A DNA stretch of 64,000 bases from Bryopsis sp. KO-2023 (GCA_030272585.1 BSYQ01000008.1:868001-932000), one strand, 5' to 3'; counted from the first letter of the stretch, positions 35,184 through 46,469 are shown. Made by a program: numbers and translations. The notes: generated by a model not told the origin, from the sequence alone.

Positions 35184-36195
35184 ATGTCGAGACCAGACCC
35201 TTCTGGTGAAGAGGACATCACCACCTTAACGGTAGAAGAACTCCAAAATCGGATTGCTTTGATGCAATCTGAACATCAGGCGTTCCGTAAAGAGGTGGAT
35301 GACCGTGAGCGGGAACGTGAAGTGGCTACCAGAAAGGGTAGTACTTCTGTAGGGTCGGGAAGCAAAAAGTCTTCCACGGCCAAGCCTGATAAATTTGATG
35401 GCCAATGTCCTTGGAAAGAACATAAGGTCATTTTGGAGATCTTTTGGATTGCCGAGGGGGTTCCTCGAGAAGAATGGGGTCGGATTGGACCAACATTCTT
35501 GGGACCCAAAGGAATCAAGCACCTCATCGCTCGAGTCGGGGAAGAGAAAATTTCTGGAGGAAACCTGACTTGGGAGGAAATGTGTGTTGCTATGGATGAT
35601 GGAAGTTTTGGTGAGTTGGCCACCGAATATGCGGTGACGCAAAAACTGTCCACATTCAAAGACCACATTAACCGGCGATGCAATACTGGAGAATATGTGC
35701 GCCAAATGGACACATATTTTACTCTTCGTAAGACCAAAATTGATAGTATTTCAAAAATTTGGTTCTTACACCGCAACCTCCATGGAGTGTTGAAGGAAGC
35801 GGTTGCCACTGATACTTCGGGTCATGAATGGACTTCATATGAGGAATTCCGTACCCATGTATTGGCAAAAGGAGTATCGCATGATGAGCGATACCCAGTA
35901 TTGGAAAAAGGTGCCAAAGAAGAGGAGGAAAGTACCGTTGGATCAAAGAGATCTCGAAAAGAGGAAAAAGGAAAGGTGTATCCGGTTAATCGGAAGAAAA
36001 AACCGAATGATGCCGAGCTTTACATCGAGATTTGGTGGTGGTTCTCAACAGACTCGTAAGAGTAAAGTTGGTAAAACATCTTTTCCTGCGGGTCTTACCC
36101 AGAAAGAGTGGGAACGGCGCAAGGCCGCGAACCTTTGTTTCAGATGTGGAGCATCTTATTCTCCAGGTCATGTGTGTGATACTGGAAAGAAATGA
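35184..36195 (+). CDS. Gag region of element C
   Basis: The N-terminal part (35184 onward) has an acidic start and coil (EDITTLTVEELQNRIALMQS). A basic Ser-rich linker and a capsid-like helical segment (FDGQCPWKEHKVILEIFWIA, YVRQMDTYFTLRK) follow. A CCHC knuckle (CFRCGASYSPGHVC) lies near 36138-36179. The region looks broken (about one or two breaks) and is listed as a fossil Gag. Confidence 0.6.
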
Positions 36196-39100
36196 TGACT
36201 CTATCCGATGTGGTGAGGTTGATTTGGACGTCGATCCCATTGGGGACGCCCAAGATCCTATGCCTAGTAAAGAAGAGAAGGTGCCGGAGAACGATTGCAT
36301 CTCTGGAATGCAACTTTTAAAATCGGAACTTCATCGTTTGCAGAATGCAAGTAGAGAGTTCACTTTTGACTCATCTACTAATGATGAAAGATTTGCGATT
36401 TGTAAAAAGTTTTGCACTGGACAAGAGTTTCTTGCATCGTCAGTAGCGGGACACCATGTTTGGATGGATCCTGGACGAAAGAATTTGAATGAATTCTTAA
36501 AGCATTATTTTGCTTGCAAGAAAGAGTCACCTTCTTCTACGAGTTGCTGCCTATTAATCCCTCATAATATGGCAGTTAGACAAAAAGAAATCAATCAAAT
36601 GCGATTGATTGCACAATATCGAAAAGGAGCAAAATTGTTTGCTCTTAGCAGCGGTAAAGCACCAGGTCTTCTTTGGCCCGTTGATATATATTACGATCCA
36701 CCTACAGCGGAGTTACCCGGTAACTCGATTCCAGGAGAGGATTGTAATCTCAGAATGTCAATGTCGTTCAAAGGTTTGATTTCTGGTTCCCCTGGTCAGA
36801 TTTTGTTAGATTCTGGCGCCGCTGGCTACGCTTATATCTCTAAGCATTTCTGCGAAAGCACAGGGCTTAGTTATAGATGTAAGCAAGGTACCAAAATCGA
36901 AATGGCCGATGGAACTCCATTGGATATTGTAGGGATAACCTCGATTAACTTGCGTTTGCAAGGCTTGCGGATGAAGATCGAGTGTCAAGTTATCACTACA
37001 AAGCATTTTGATTTGTACCTCGGGGATGTGTGGTTATGCAATCACCGAGTACTGATGAATTTTTCTACTGGTAGTGCTTCGGTTCTAGCTACACGGGGAA
37101 ACCGACTCACGATACGACCTAATTTGGTTGTGCGTGCCCCTAGTCCGCCTGATGCACGGATCAATCCCTTGTTGAGCATAGCCCAAGCTCGAAGACAACT
37201 CCGTAATAAGGAGATTTGTCCTTTTCTGGTTATAGTTCGGGAGGTCTTGAACCCTTTTGCGGGGGAGGAATCTGGGGTACCCGAATTGCCCAAAAATCCT
37301 CTAGTGTCTTCATATCAAACAGAGCTGGAAAGTCTGTTAGATGAGTATAAAGACAGATTCTCCGATGAGTTGGCGGAATGCCCTCCATCTCGAGAAGAGG
37401 ATGCAGCAATCGATCTTGTCCCTGGAGCGAAACCGGTACATAGACCAATGTTTCGTTACACACCAGGTGAAAGAAAAGAGATTGAGGAGCAAGTCTCTGA
37501 TATGCTGCAGAAGGGTTTGATTAAGCCTAGTTGTAGTCCGTGGGGTGCACCAATCTTGTTTGTTCCCAAACCGGATGGTACTCGACGGATGTGTATCGAC
37601 TATAGAGGCTTAAATAAGTTGACGATCAGGAATCAATATCCACTACCAAGGATAGATGATCTCCTTGATCAACTGCAAGGTTCGAAGTTCTTTTCGGCCT
37701 TAGATTTGAAAGCAGGGTATTGGCAACTTCGAGTGAAGGAGTCAGACCAACCGAAGACTGCTTTCAAAACCCCATTCGGTCTGTATGAATACAAAGTGCT
37801 TCCAATGGGCTTGACGAATGCACCTGCAGTATTCCAGACTTGGATGAATCAAGTATTCTCGGGTATGATTGGGAAGTCGGTCCTAATATACCTCGATGAC
37901 ATACTTGTATTCAGCAGAACTCCGGAGGAACATGTGCAACATTTGCGAGCGGTGATGAAACGCTTGCGTGAGCACAAAATGCTCTTGAAGAGATCAAAAT
38001 GTGATTTCTTTAAGAAAGAGCTTCACTATCTTGAATTTGTTATAAATCAAGATGGTATTTCCGCTGATAAGAGGAAAACAGAGAAAGTAGTAGAGTGGCC
38101 AGTCCCAAAGAACGTTGCGGAATTGCGTTCATTTTTAGGGCTCTCTAACTATTTCCGGAGATTTGTGCAAGGTTACAGCAAGCTTGTAGCCCCACTCACA
38201 AATTTACTTAGGAAGGGTAAAGAGTGGAGTTGGACCGAGGATTGTCAAAGAGGATTTGATGGTGTTAAAGAGAATTTAACACATGCACCTTGTTTGGCAA
38301 TGCCTAACTTCGAAAAAGATTTTGAAGTTGTCGCGGATGCTTCGGATTACGCGATCGGTGCAATCTTGTTGCAAGAGGGACATCCGATAGCTTTTGAAAG
38401 TCGAAAGTTATCAGGAGCCCAACTTAATTGGAGCATAGGGGACAAGGAAATGTTCGCTGTAGTACATGCTCTTAAGTTGTGGCGATGCTACTTGGACGTG
38501 CGTGTGTTTAAGGTGGTGTGTGATCACCAGCCTAACACATACTTCCATTCCCAGGAAACTCTCTCTCGAAGGTCGGCACGTTGGCTCGAAGTCCTCCAGG
38601 GGTTCCGGTTCGAGTGGGAATACAGGCCGGGTCGGACGAACGTGGCAGACCCCTTGTCACGATATCCGTCGTATTCTCAGCAGATCGGAATACTCTCGGA
38701 GCTGGGAGGTGGCCAGAAACGACCAACTTGGAAAGGGGATCCGTCCTCGCCCCGGACCGGTACGTCGATGCTTGGGGAAAGATTGACTGAGGGGATCACT
38801 AGGGATGAGTGGTTTGAAACCGAAGATGTCGCCGCTTCAGGTTGTCAAAAGCACTCAGGCCTGTGGTGGAATGGTGCACGAGTAGTAGTACCAAATTGGG
38901 ATAATCTTAGAGAAGATATCCTACATGATAGCCATGCAAGTGTATATGCAGGACATTTTGGGATCCGCAAGACCCAAAGAACAGTCTTGAAATACTTTTG
39001 GTGGCCTGGCGTAGAGGGAGATATCGCAAACTTCGTAAAAGGATGCGATGCATGTCAAAGGAACAAACACCGACGCGGCAAGGTGCCTGGTCCTTTGCAA

Positions 39101-40309
39101 CCTTTACGTATACCTGATGGTCGATGGGAATTAGTTTCAATGGATTTGATTACTGATTTGCCTAAATCAGGAGCGGAAGCATTTGATGCCATCTTAGTTT
39201 TTGTGGATCGACTCACAAAGATGGTGCGATGCGTACCAACGCACACTACGTGTGATGCGGTACAAACGGCGAAACTCTTCGTTACTGAGGTCTTCCGTTT
39301 GCACGGCCTTCCTAAGCACCTCGTAAGCGATAGAGATCCTAGGTGGACTTCAAAGTTCTTTAGAGAGCTTTGTAAAACCTTAGGGGTCACTCAAGCATTG
39401 TCGACAGCTTTTCATCCACAGAGTGATGGACAGACTGAAGCAATGAATAGGATCCTCGAAGATACCTTACGGCATTTCGTAGGACCTCGTCAAAGAGATT
39501 GGAGTGACTTATTGCCAGTGGTAGAGTTTGCCTTGAACAACTCTAAGTCGATGGCTACTGGTGAAACACCGTTCTTCTTGAACTACGGTAGAGATCCGTG
39601 GACACCATTAACGGTACAACTTCCATCCAAGACATCTAATGTCATGGGTCCTGGAGGTCTAAGTAGACAAAGGACACAAATTGGAGTACCGGCGGTGAAG
39701 AAGATGACTGAAGACATTCGTGAGGCGATTGTCAAAGCAAAGCGGTGTTTGGAAAGTGCTCAGCAAAGGATGAAGACTTATGCCGATGTGCGTAGGTGTC
39801 CAGTTGATGTTCAAATAGGCGATATGGTCTTGCTGGATGCACGACATATCAAATTGAAACACCCTGGATCAAGGAAGTTATTGCCACGTTGGTTGGGTCC
39901 TTTTCGTGTTTTGGAAGGTGTCCAAAAACGAAAACCGATGGCAGAACAGGTAGCATTCCGGTTGGAATTGCCTGATTCGCTTCCTATTCATCCAGTCTTT
40001 CATGCTTCTTTACTTAAGAGGTATTGGTCGCATGGAAAGACACAACCTCCTCCGCCACCTGTGGATATACAGGAAGAACTAGAGTATGAGGTAGAAGACC
40101 TCCTCGACTACCGTGAAGTAAAGGTCGGTCGACGAGTAGTTCCGCAATACTTGGTAAAGTGGACGGGATACTCACATGAGCACAACTCTTGGGAGCCTGA
40201 AGCGAATTTGGAGAACGCTCGGGAGCTGGTAGAGCAGTACCAGAAGAGAAAGAAATCAACGTTGATTCCCCCTATTCCGGTACGTCGAAGTAGGCGACTT
40301 CGTTCGTGA
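36032..40309 (+). CDS. Pol polyprotein of element C with chromodomain
   Basis: Long open frame; recognisable Pol starts around 36200. Domains in order: aspartic protease (LLDSGAAGYAYIS, about 36805), reverse transcriptase (LDLKAGYWQL, MGLTNAPAVFQ, YLDDILVFS, 37540-38100), RNase H (ADASDYAIGAILL, about 38334), integrase zinc finger (HASVYAGHFG, then CDACQRNK) and DDE core (MDLITDLP, VSDRDPRWTS, HPQSDGQTEAMNR). A C-terminal chromodomain (QYLVKWTGYSHEHNSWEPE, about 40147-40205) reads histone marks and steers integration into heterochromatin in this family. It looks whole. Confidence 0.93.
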   Translation: MVVVLNRLVRVKLVKHLFLRVLPRKSGNGARPRTFVSDVEHLILQVMCVILERNDDSIRCGEVDLDVDPIGDAQDPMPSKEEKVPENDCISGMQLLKSELHRLQNASREFTFDSSTNDERFAICKKFCTGQEFLASSVAGHHVWMDPGRKNLNEFLKHYFACKKESPSSTSCCLLIPHNMAVRQKEINQMRLIAQYRKGAKLFALSSGKAPGLLWPVDIYYDPPTAELPGNSIPGEDCNLRMSMSFKGLISGSPGQILLDSGAAGYAYISKHFCESTGLSYRCKQGTKIEMADGTPLDIVGITSINLRLQGLRMKIECQVITTKHFDLYLGDVWLCNHRVLMNFSTGSASVLATRGNRLTIRPNLVVRAPSPPDARINPLLSIAQARRQLRNKEICPFLVIVREVLNPFAGEESGVPELPKNPLVSSYQTELESLLDEYKDRFSDELAECPPSREEDAAIDLVPGAKPVHRPMFRYTPGERKEIEEQVSDMLQKGLIKPSCSPWGAPILFVPKPDGTRRMCIDYRGLNKLTIRNQYPLPRIDDLLDQLQGSKFFSALDLKAGYWQLRVKESDQPKTAFKTPFGLYEYKVLPMGLTNAPAVFQTWMNQVFSGMIGKSVLIYLDDILVFSRTPEEHVQHLRAVMKRLREHKMLLKRSKCDFFKKELHYLEFVINQDGISADKRKTEKVVEWPVPKNVAELRSFLGLSNYFRRFVQGYSKLVAPLTNLLRKGKEWSWTEDCQRGFDGVKENLTHAPCLAMPNFEKDFEVVADASDYAIGAILLQEGHPIAFESRKLSGAQLNWSIGDKEMFAVVHALKLWRCYLDVRVFKVVCDHQPNTYFHSQETLSRRSARWLEVLQGFRFEWEYRPGRTNVADPLSRYPSYSQQIGILSELGGGQKRPTWKGDPSSPRTGTSMLGERLTEGITRDEWFETEDVAASGCQKHSGLWWNGARVVVPNWDNLREDILHDSHASVYAGHFGIRKTQRTVLKYFWWPGVEGDIANFVKGCDACQRNKHRRGKVPGPLQPLRIPDGRWELVSMDLITDLPKSGAEAFDAILVFVDRLTKMVRCVPTHTTCDAVQTAKLFVTEVFRLHGLPKHLVSDRDPRWTSKFFRELCKTLGVTQALSTAFHPQSDGQTEAMNRILEDTLRHFVGPRQRDWSDLLPVVEFALNNSKSMATGETPFFLNYGRDPWTPLTVQLPSKTSNVMGPGGLSRQRTQIGVPAVKKMTEDIREAIVKAKRCLESAQQRMKTYADVRRCPVDVQIGDMVLLDARHIKLKHPGSRKLLPRWLGPFRVLEGVQKRKPMAEQVAFRLELPDSLPIHPVFHASLLKRYWSHGKTQPPPPPVDIQEELEYEVEDLLDYREVKVGRRVVPQYLVKWTGYSHEHNSWEPEANLENARELVEQYQKRKKSTLIPPIPVRRSRRLRS

Positions 40310-40813
40310 CTTGTGTGGGGTAATGTTTCTTCATAATCGAGTGTCGATATGAAAAGAGTTCCAGATCTTGTGTACGAGATCAAGTTCTTGTTAAGTGAGG
40401 ACATGTTTATGAACATATCTCATTTTCAATGAACTAGTGAACTAAATTGAATTTCTCGCTATATTCTATTTTGAACTCTAGATGGGATCCATTCAAAATG
40501 AGAATATAAATGGAAGTAGATGAAGTTGCGAGACTTCAGTTGATGTACATTGGTTCGCCACCAGTGTAGAGAAGTGTATGGTCTTGGTAGATCCGAGAAG
40601 CACTCCGTGTATGAGAAGGACTCGGATGACCTATATCAGAGTAGGGGCTTATTCTGACGAATACACTTATGATAACATCTCCAAGTTATCGAAACACTTT
40701 ATATAGTTGAATGATAAGAGTTGGGGTTCGTTGTGGGGCTCTGTATCATTCTATGGGCTATATAGAAGTGAGGAAAGGAGTCTCCAGGAGGAGACTGATT
40801 AGGGGGGGAGGAA

Positions 40814-41080
40814 TGTTAGGGATGTTAAGAGCTACATCCAGTCAGGTCCAGTCATGTACAGTCATGTACAGTCATGCGTAGTCATGCTGACGTGGACATG
40901 TGAGTCAGGTCTAGTCATGATGACTAGACCTATGTCGGGTGCCCACCTAGGATGGTTGTCCTAGGTACCATGCGGGGACGCTAGGATCCTTGGGGGTCAT
41001 GGTATTAATGGGCTTCAAGGTCATGGACTCATAAGTTTTAGTTTTTAGCTCTTCTTAGACTTGCACCCCCAAGTCTAACA
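40814..41080 (+). repeat. 3' LTR of element C
   Basis: Preceded by the purine tract AGGGGGGGAGGAA. Identical by eye to the 5' LTR. Confidence 0.95.
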
Positions 41081-42256
41081 CGGCTGGCGGTGCGATCTGG
41101 CTGCTCCTGGGAGTTCCAAGCCGAGAGCCTGGAAATACTGAGTATTCCAGGTGCCGATCTGCTCTTTGAGCTTGCCCGGCCAGCGACCTTTTAACGACTC
41201 CTTGGTACAGCTTGGACAATCCGGGAGTGGGGCGTCGAATGGGAGGATCGGCCTGACGCCTTGGTCTCCCTCACCGATGAGATCCTGTATGCGGGGGAGG
41301 TAAGGTCCTCCCGACTCGTCGGCCGAGATGAGAGCTCCTGCTCGTGCCGCGATCCTCAACCCCACATTGTGTTTTTTGCACAAAAGATGCCCTTTGTTGC
41401 AGAGCACCCGATCCAAACCAGGGCGGGGAGCTTCCCGCGGATATGCGCAAGCAGCGCAGGCGAACGTGGACGGAGCAGGTGCTGGAGGTGGTGGTGGAGG
41501 TAGGGACGACGTTTTCGGAGGCTCCTCCGAAATGAGGTCATCCTCACTCCCGGATAGCAGCACGGGACCAAGCTTCGGCCTCGGGGGAAGAGCGTCCTCC
41601 AAGTCAGCGTAGGGATCTTCCGTGTAATCCCAGAGCTGCTGCTCATCTTCCCCCTCGGCCTCAGCCTGGTCCACTTCCATGGCCTCATCCAGGATGAACC
41701 TCCCCACCCCTCGGCCTTTGAGCTTCCTCGACCTCTTTCGTCGCGGGACCACCACCTTCAGTGGGGTTGACGATGGTCCCTCTGGTGGCCTCTCCGCAGC
41801 GACTTCTTCTTGTACCGAGTCCTCCACTGTTTCGGTTTCCACGTGCTCTTTTTCTTTTTCTTTTTCCCCGGCCAGAGGTTGGTCCATTTCCATACGCTGC
41901 AGTCCACGATTGAGAGTGTCGATAGCTTCGGCCATGGCTGTTTTCGCCAGCCTTTCCCTTTCCTGCCCCCACACTGCTGCTTGCCGAAACGCATCCAAGC
42001 GCTGCGTTTTCAGCTGTTCCTCCAACTGAGCCACTTTCTCCTCAGCGGCTTTTGCCCGCTTCTCCGCCTCGTTGGCCCTATTTTGCCATTCGGCAAGTTC
42101 GGCCTCGAGCTTGTTCTTCTGCTCAGTGGACTGTCGCGCGTCCTGCAGAAATCGCTCCAAGTTGGCCGCTGTCAGATCCATGGCTCCTCTTTCCTTTCTT
42201 TTCTGTGTTCGGCCGTGTGGGCTCTCTCTCCTTTTTTTTTTCTCTGACTCAATCAA
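41081..42256 (-). CDS. Third ORF of element B: coiled coil plus RING-like Cys/His cluster
   Basis: This frame follows Pol on the same strand, about 250 bp past its stop, and is interrupted downstream by element C. The first 120 residues form a coiled coil (NKLEAELAEWQNRANEAEKR, then AEEKVAQLEEQL). An acidic linker carries GRFILDEAMEVD. Then comes a Cys/His cluster: FACAACAY, about 15 residues, LCNKGHLLCKKHNVG, LRIAARAGA, and later DCPSC. The spacing is RING- or B-box-like. Element D has an ORF in the same place with the same order of motifs (55019-56221), so it is a real part of this family. A ubiquitin-ligase or anti-silencing role is speculation. Confidence 0.78.
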
Positions 42257-42503
42257 ACAAAGGCTTTCTGTAGCGCCTTCGTTACTTCTCCTTAAATTCG
42301 CCGATGAGGTACCGGTCAGACACAGTGCGCAACTGAAAGGTACACTCTGATGTGACGAGGGATGGGAATTCCCTCCGAACTTCCGAGGTACCGCCTCGTT
42401 TGAGGTACCGTCCCATTCCGGCCGAGGTTGACCTCATCAGTTCGTCATCATGACTTCCAACTCCCCCATCACCCTCGTCAGTTGCATCAGAAGCTTCCTT
42501 CAG

Positions 42504-45500
42504 TCATGCTCGGCCCGTTCGTGCAACGAACTCGGCCAGCAGATCTGAACAATGTGTCAGACTCTCCTTCGGCTCCCATGTTGCCTCATGGGGTTGGTAT
42601 CCTTTCCAGCAAACCAAATAACGTTTTCCTCTTCCCTTTCCTTTCTCCCTGACAATAGCCTCCACTTCGTATTCCTCTTCTCCATCCAGCTCATCGATAA
42701 GAGCCGGGCCGGGAGGTGCATCCCGCACGAACTCCTCGGACCGCTTGTATTCCTTGAGCTTGGAGACGTGGAATGTAGGGTGAAGCCTCCAGCCTGGTGG
42801 GAGGTCGAGCCTATAGGCCACTGGTGATATTACGGCCTCAACCTTGAACGGCCCGATGAACCTTCGCCTGACCTTGGCCGGAATGTGCTTGGTTACGGCC
42901 AGAGGGAGGTGGGCACTTCGGAGGCAAACCTCCTGTCCCACTGCGAATTCCACATGTCGCCTCTTTTTGTTGGCGCTCACACACATGGTCTCCTGGGCCG
43001 AAGCGTAGTTTGCTTTGGCCTCCTCCAGGTCTCGGTTCATTCGGCTCACCATGGCCTCGGCCGCCTCCACGTTAGTACTCGGCCGGTCGGCCTCCAGGCC
43101 TCTTGGGTGTTGCCCATACATCAGGTAGAAAGGGGTGTATTTGGTGCTGGCGTTGACCGAATTGTTTGCAGCAAATTCGGCCGTGCTGAGGTATTCGCTC
43201 CATGTCTCCGGCCTCGCTTCAATGTAGGGCCGAAGGAAGTTCTCCAGTGTTCGGATTGTTACTTCGCTCTGTCCATCAGATTGCGGATGGTGAGCGGTCG
43301 ACATCCTTAGATCGGTGCCCACGAGCCGAAACAACTCCTTGTAGAACTGGCTCGTAAATCTTGGGTCTCGGTCAGACACGATAACTTCCGGTATCCCTGA
43401 GGTGGGGAATACTTTGGAGAGAAAGAGCTCGGCATATCCTTTCGCCGAAACCTCCTTGGTGCACGGGACGAACTTGCACATCTTCGTGAGCCGATCCACA
43501 AAGACAGCCACGGCCGTGTACCCGTTAGACTTCGGTAAGTCAGTAACGAGGTCGGTCGTCAGCTGCTCCCACTTGTAGGCCGGAACTGGCAGAGGGTGTA
43601 GCAACCCTTTCTGCTTAGAATTCTCGGTCTTCATCATTTGGCAAGTGGGGCACGATTCGACATAGTGGTTCACGGCTCGGCGCCAGCCTCTCCACCAATG
43701 TCTTCGGCTCACAAGCTCGGCTGTCCGAGCTTTCCCTGGATGTCCCGCCATCGGCACATCGTGGTGGTCGTGCAATACCACCTGGCGTTTAGAAACCGGC
43801 ACAACGAGTTTCGGCTCGGCTCCAACGTCCTTGGCTTGATACATGAGCAGTCCATCTGGGGTCAGGGTGTACCCCTGCACTGCTCGTCCCTCTTCAAGTT
43901 GGGTCACGATTGGTCGAAGAATAGGGTCCTCCTTTATGGCGGCTTGCCAGTCTTGTGCCTCCCCGGGCGAGATTTTGGCCCCCAAAATCGCATTGAGCCG
44001 GAGTTGTGGCTTGCGAGAAAGCGCATCGGCCACAAAATTGGCTCGGCCCGGAAGATATAAAATCTTCGGCTTGATAGACTGGAACGATCCAGACTTCAAC
44101 CAACGCGTTTGAGTCCGTGAAAGGACGCGTTGCTGTAGAAAATGGGTAGCTGGGAGGTGATCCGTATACACCGTAGTCCCACCAGGAGCTCCTTCCAGGT
44201 AGTGACGCCATTGGGCGAGAGCATAGGAGATGCCCAATAGTTCCCTTTCGTAGGCCGAATACTTCTGCTCGGCTGAGTTCAGGGAACGGCTCAAAAATGC
44301 AATGGGCTGATAACCTTCCTCCTTGCTGCCCTGCATTAAGGTAGCTCCTAATGCGAAGTCCGATGCATCCGTGGCAACAACGTACGGCTTGGCCGGGTCC
44401 GGGATCAAGAGTACTGGGGCCGAAGTGAGTCGGTCCTTGAGCTCTTGAAACGCTGCTGTCTGGGCCGGACCCCATTCCCAGGCTTGGTCCTTCTTGACGA
44501 GCTTCTGGATGGGAGCAGCAATCCTTGAAAACTCCCTGATGAAGCGTCGGTAGTAGGACACCATGCCCAGAAAACTCCGCACTTCCGGCACAGACTGTAG
44601 GGGCTTCCAATCTTGAATGGCTTGGGTCTTGCTGCGATGAGGGGAGATGCCGTCGGCCGAAATCCAATGCCCCACGAAATCCAGTTCTTTGACGGCGATG
44701 GAACACTTTGACGCCTTCGCGTAGAGCTGATGCTCGGCCAGCTTGTCCAGCACGAGCCGAAGGTGCTCCGCGTGTTCCTCCTCCGTTTTACTGTAGACGA
44801 TGATGTCGTCCAGGAAGACCACAAGAAACTTATCGTGGAAATCCCGGAAGAGGTCGTTCACCATCGCCATGAACTGCGGGGGTGCGTTCGTTAGGCCGAA
44901 GGGCACTACTTTGTATTCGTAGTGCCCATAACGGGTCCGAAAAGCGGTCTTCTCCTGATCTTCGGCCCGGATGGGCATCTGCCAATACCCCGAGCGCAAG
45001 TCCAGCCGAGTGAAGATTTTGGCTCCCTGGAGGCGGTCCAATAATTCCTCAGGGAGAGGGAGTGGGTAGCGGTTCTTGACCGTCCGCTGGTTGATCCACC
45101 GGTAGTCAATGCAAAAGCGAAGCCCTCCATCCTTTTTGTTGGCGAAAAGAATGGGGGCGCCCCACGGGCTCTTTGAGGGCCGAATCAGCTCCCGGTCCAA
45201 CATGTAGTCGAGCTGCTTCCGGACCTCCGCGAGTTCGGCTGGAGAGAGCTTGTACATAGGCCGAAAAATCGGCTTCGTTCCTTCCTCCAGCTCGATCTCG
45301 AATTCATGACCGTTCCTGACCGGTGGTGGTCCTTTAGGAAGGTCAGATGCGAATACTCGCTTGTAGTCCGTTAAGAGCTGGGTGATCGCTTTTGAGAGCT
45401 CGGGCCGAACCAACTTGCTGATATCATCTTTGGTATGTTCATCGTTTTGTTCGGCCTCGGCTTCGGTAACCACTACCATCACAACGTCTCCTTGTCCAGC

Positions 45501-46469
45501 ACGCGCATCCTTTAAAAGCTTGGCCGCGGATGTCTGTTCCATGTCGCCCACGCTCATAGTCTCGGTGGGTCGAGGCTTGCCCGAGATAGCTAGAGGAAGA
45601 GAAATCCTTGTCTTCCCCCGCTGAACCGAGATTGTCCGTGTCCGAAAGCAGAGATCGGGGTTTTCGGCTACAAGCCACGGGATGCCCAAAATCATCTCGT
45701 ATGCCATGTCGGGAAAGATGTGGAAATCCGCGACAAAAGTGGCTCGGCCCGATCGAAATCGAACATGTTCGGCTCGGCCCCGGGTTGAGCCCTTGGAACC
45801 ATCCGCCATGACCAGGGTGCGGTGCTCTCCGGTTGCCTCCAATTCCAGTCGTGCTTGAGTTGCCGTTGAGATGTAGTTTTCCCAACTTCCGCTATCCACA
45901 TACGCCTTCACCGGTCGGTCTCCAACTTGAATGGCTATCTCGAAGCCAGTAAACCGCCCTTTGGAACAGGTGTTTCCCGTTCTGGCGATGTAAGAAAAAT
46001 TGTCGGCCACTGCAGAGTCGGCGCGACTGAGTGCCCCCGGCACTTGAGAAAAATTTGAACCATCCATCCCTCGGTTGCCTTGCGGGCCGAGCTGTACAGT
46101 GGATGGTGGTTCCCCTGATGATACCCCAGGCCGTGCGTGGCCAGTATCATCCGCTCCTTCACTGAGTCCTGTTCCATGGGACTCGGCTCGCGCTGCAGTA
46201 TTGGAACTATGCGAGCTGGAGCTAGTGTCTATCCGTTTTTCATGCTCTTCCGCCTTGTCCGGCCAAGTAACTCTCTTGGTCATTTTTCTATCATCTATTC
46301 CTTCTGCTTGCTCCTCCCCAAAATCTTCCGGAACCTCGGCCCTGATACCACCCGCATTTGTGTCCAGGGTAGGTGGCCTCGCGCCCCGGACCTTCAGTTT
46401 ATCGAACGCTTTGCGGCCGAGAGCTTGGGACAATTCCTGATCCCATGATCTCCTCCGCACAAGTAGCAT
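42504..46469 (-). CDS. Pol polyprotein of element B with chromodomain
   Basis: Open frame of 1321 aa. Domains in order: aspartic protease ([13 protein letters not shown]), reverse transcriptase ([36 protein letters not shown]), RNase H ([13 protein letters not shown]), integrase zinc finger ([21 protein letters not shown]) and DDE core ([37 protein letters not shown]). A chromodomain lies at the C-terminus (RYLVCWKGYQPHEATWEPKE). It begins within the end of Gag, in the -1 frame, with a 76-nt overlap. Element D has the same overlap length, and -1 frameshifting is a known way for such elements to make Gag-Pol. It looks whole. Confidence 0.93.
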   Translation of the reverse strand: MLLVRRRSWDQELSQALGRKAFDKLKVRGARPPTLDTNAGGIRAEVPEDFGEEQAEGIDDRKMTKRVTWPDKAEEHEKRIDTSSSSHSSNTAARAESHGTGLSEGADDTGHARPGVSSGEPPSTVQLGPQGNRGMDGSNFSQVPGALSRADSAVADNFSYIARTGNTCSKGRFTGFEIAIQVGDRPVKAYVDSGSWENYISTATQARLELEATGEHRTLVMADGSKGSTRGRAEHVRFRSGRATFVADFHIFPDMAYEMILGIPWLVAENPDLCFRTRTISVQRGKTRISLPLAISGKPRPTETMSVGDMEQTSAAKLLKDARAGQGDVVMVVVTEAEAEQNDEHTKDDISKLVRPELSKAITQLLTDYKRVFASDLPKGPPPVRNGHEFEIELEEGTKPIFRPMYKLSPAELAEVRKQLDYMLDRELIRPSKSPWGAPILFANKKDGGLRFCIDYRWINQRTVKNRYPLPLPEELLDRLQGAKIFTRLDLRSGYWQMPIRAEDQEKTAFRTRYGHYEYKVVPFGLTNAPPQFMAMVNDLFRDFHDKFLVVFLDDIIVYSKTEEEHAEHLRLVLDKLAEHQLYAKASKCSIAVKELDFVGHWISADGISPHRSKTQAIQDWKPLQSVPEVRSFLGMVSYYRRFIREFSRIAAPIQKLVKKDQAWEWGPAQTAAFQELKDRLTSAPVLLIPDPAKPYVVATDASDFALGATLMQGSKEEGYQPIAFLSRSLNSAEQKYSAYERELLGISYALAQWRHYLEGAPGGTTVYTDHLPATHFLQQRVLSRTQTRWLKSGSFQSIKPKILYLPGRANFVADALSRKPQLRLNAILGAKISPGEAQDWQAAIKEDPILRPIVTQLEEGRAVQGYTLTPDGLLMYQAKDVGAEPKLVVPVSKRQVVLHDHHDVPMAGHPGKARTAELVSRRHWWRGWRRAVNHYVESCPTCQMMKTENSKQKGLLHPLPVPAYKWEQLTTDLVTDLPKSNGYTAVAVFVDRLTKMCKFVPCTKEVSAKGYAELFLSKVFPTSGIPEVIVSDRDPRFTSQFYKELFRLVGTDLRMSTAHHPQSDGQSEVTIRTLENFLRPYIEARPETWSEYLSTAEFAANNSVNASTKYTPFYLMYGQHPRGLEADRPSTNVEAAEAMVSRMNRDLEEAKANYASAQETMCVSANKKRRHVEFAVGQEVCLRSAHLPLAVTKHIPAKVRRRFIGPFKVEAVISPVAYRLDLPPGWRLHPTFHVSKLKEYKRSEEFVRDAPPGPALIDELDGEEEYEVEAIVREKGKGRGKRYLVCWKGYQPHEATWEPKESLTHCSDLLAEFVARTGRA

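Larger units (their letters stand above)
33700..41080 (+). mobile_element. Element C: Ty3/gypsy chromovirus inserted in element B
   Basis: Identical 267-bp LTRs (33700-33966, 40814-41080) have TGTTAG...CTAACA ends. The target duplication is CGGCT (33695-33699, 41081-41085) and the length is 7381 bp. The primer site TGGTTTCGGAGC is at 33970-33981 and the purine tract AGGGGGGGAGGAA at 40801-40813. The interior has a 1.2-kb leader, a Gag region and Pol with chromodomain. Pol looks whole; the Gag region looks broken, about one or two breaks. LTR identity says very young. Its LTRs and base composition differ from B and D, so it is another chromovirus lineage with no third ORF. Confidence 0.94.
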
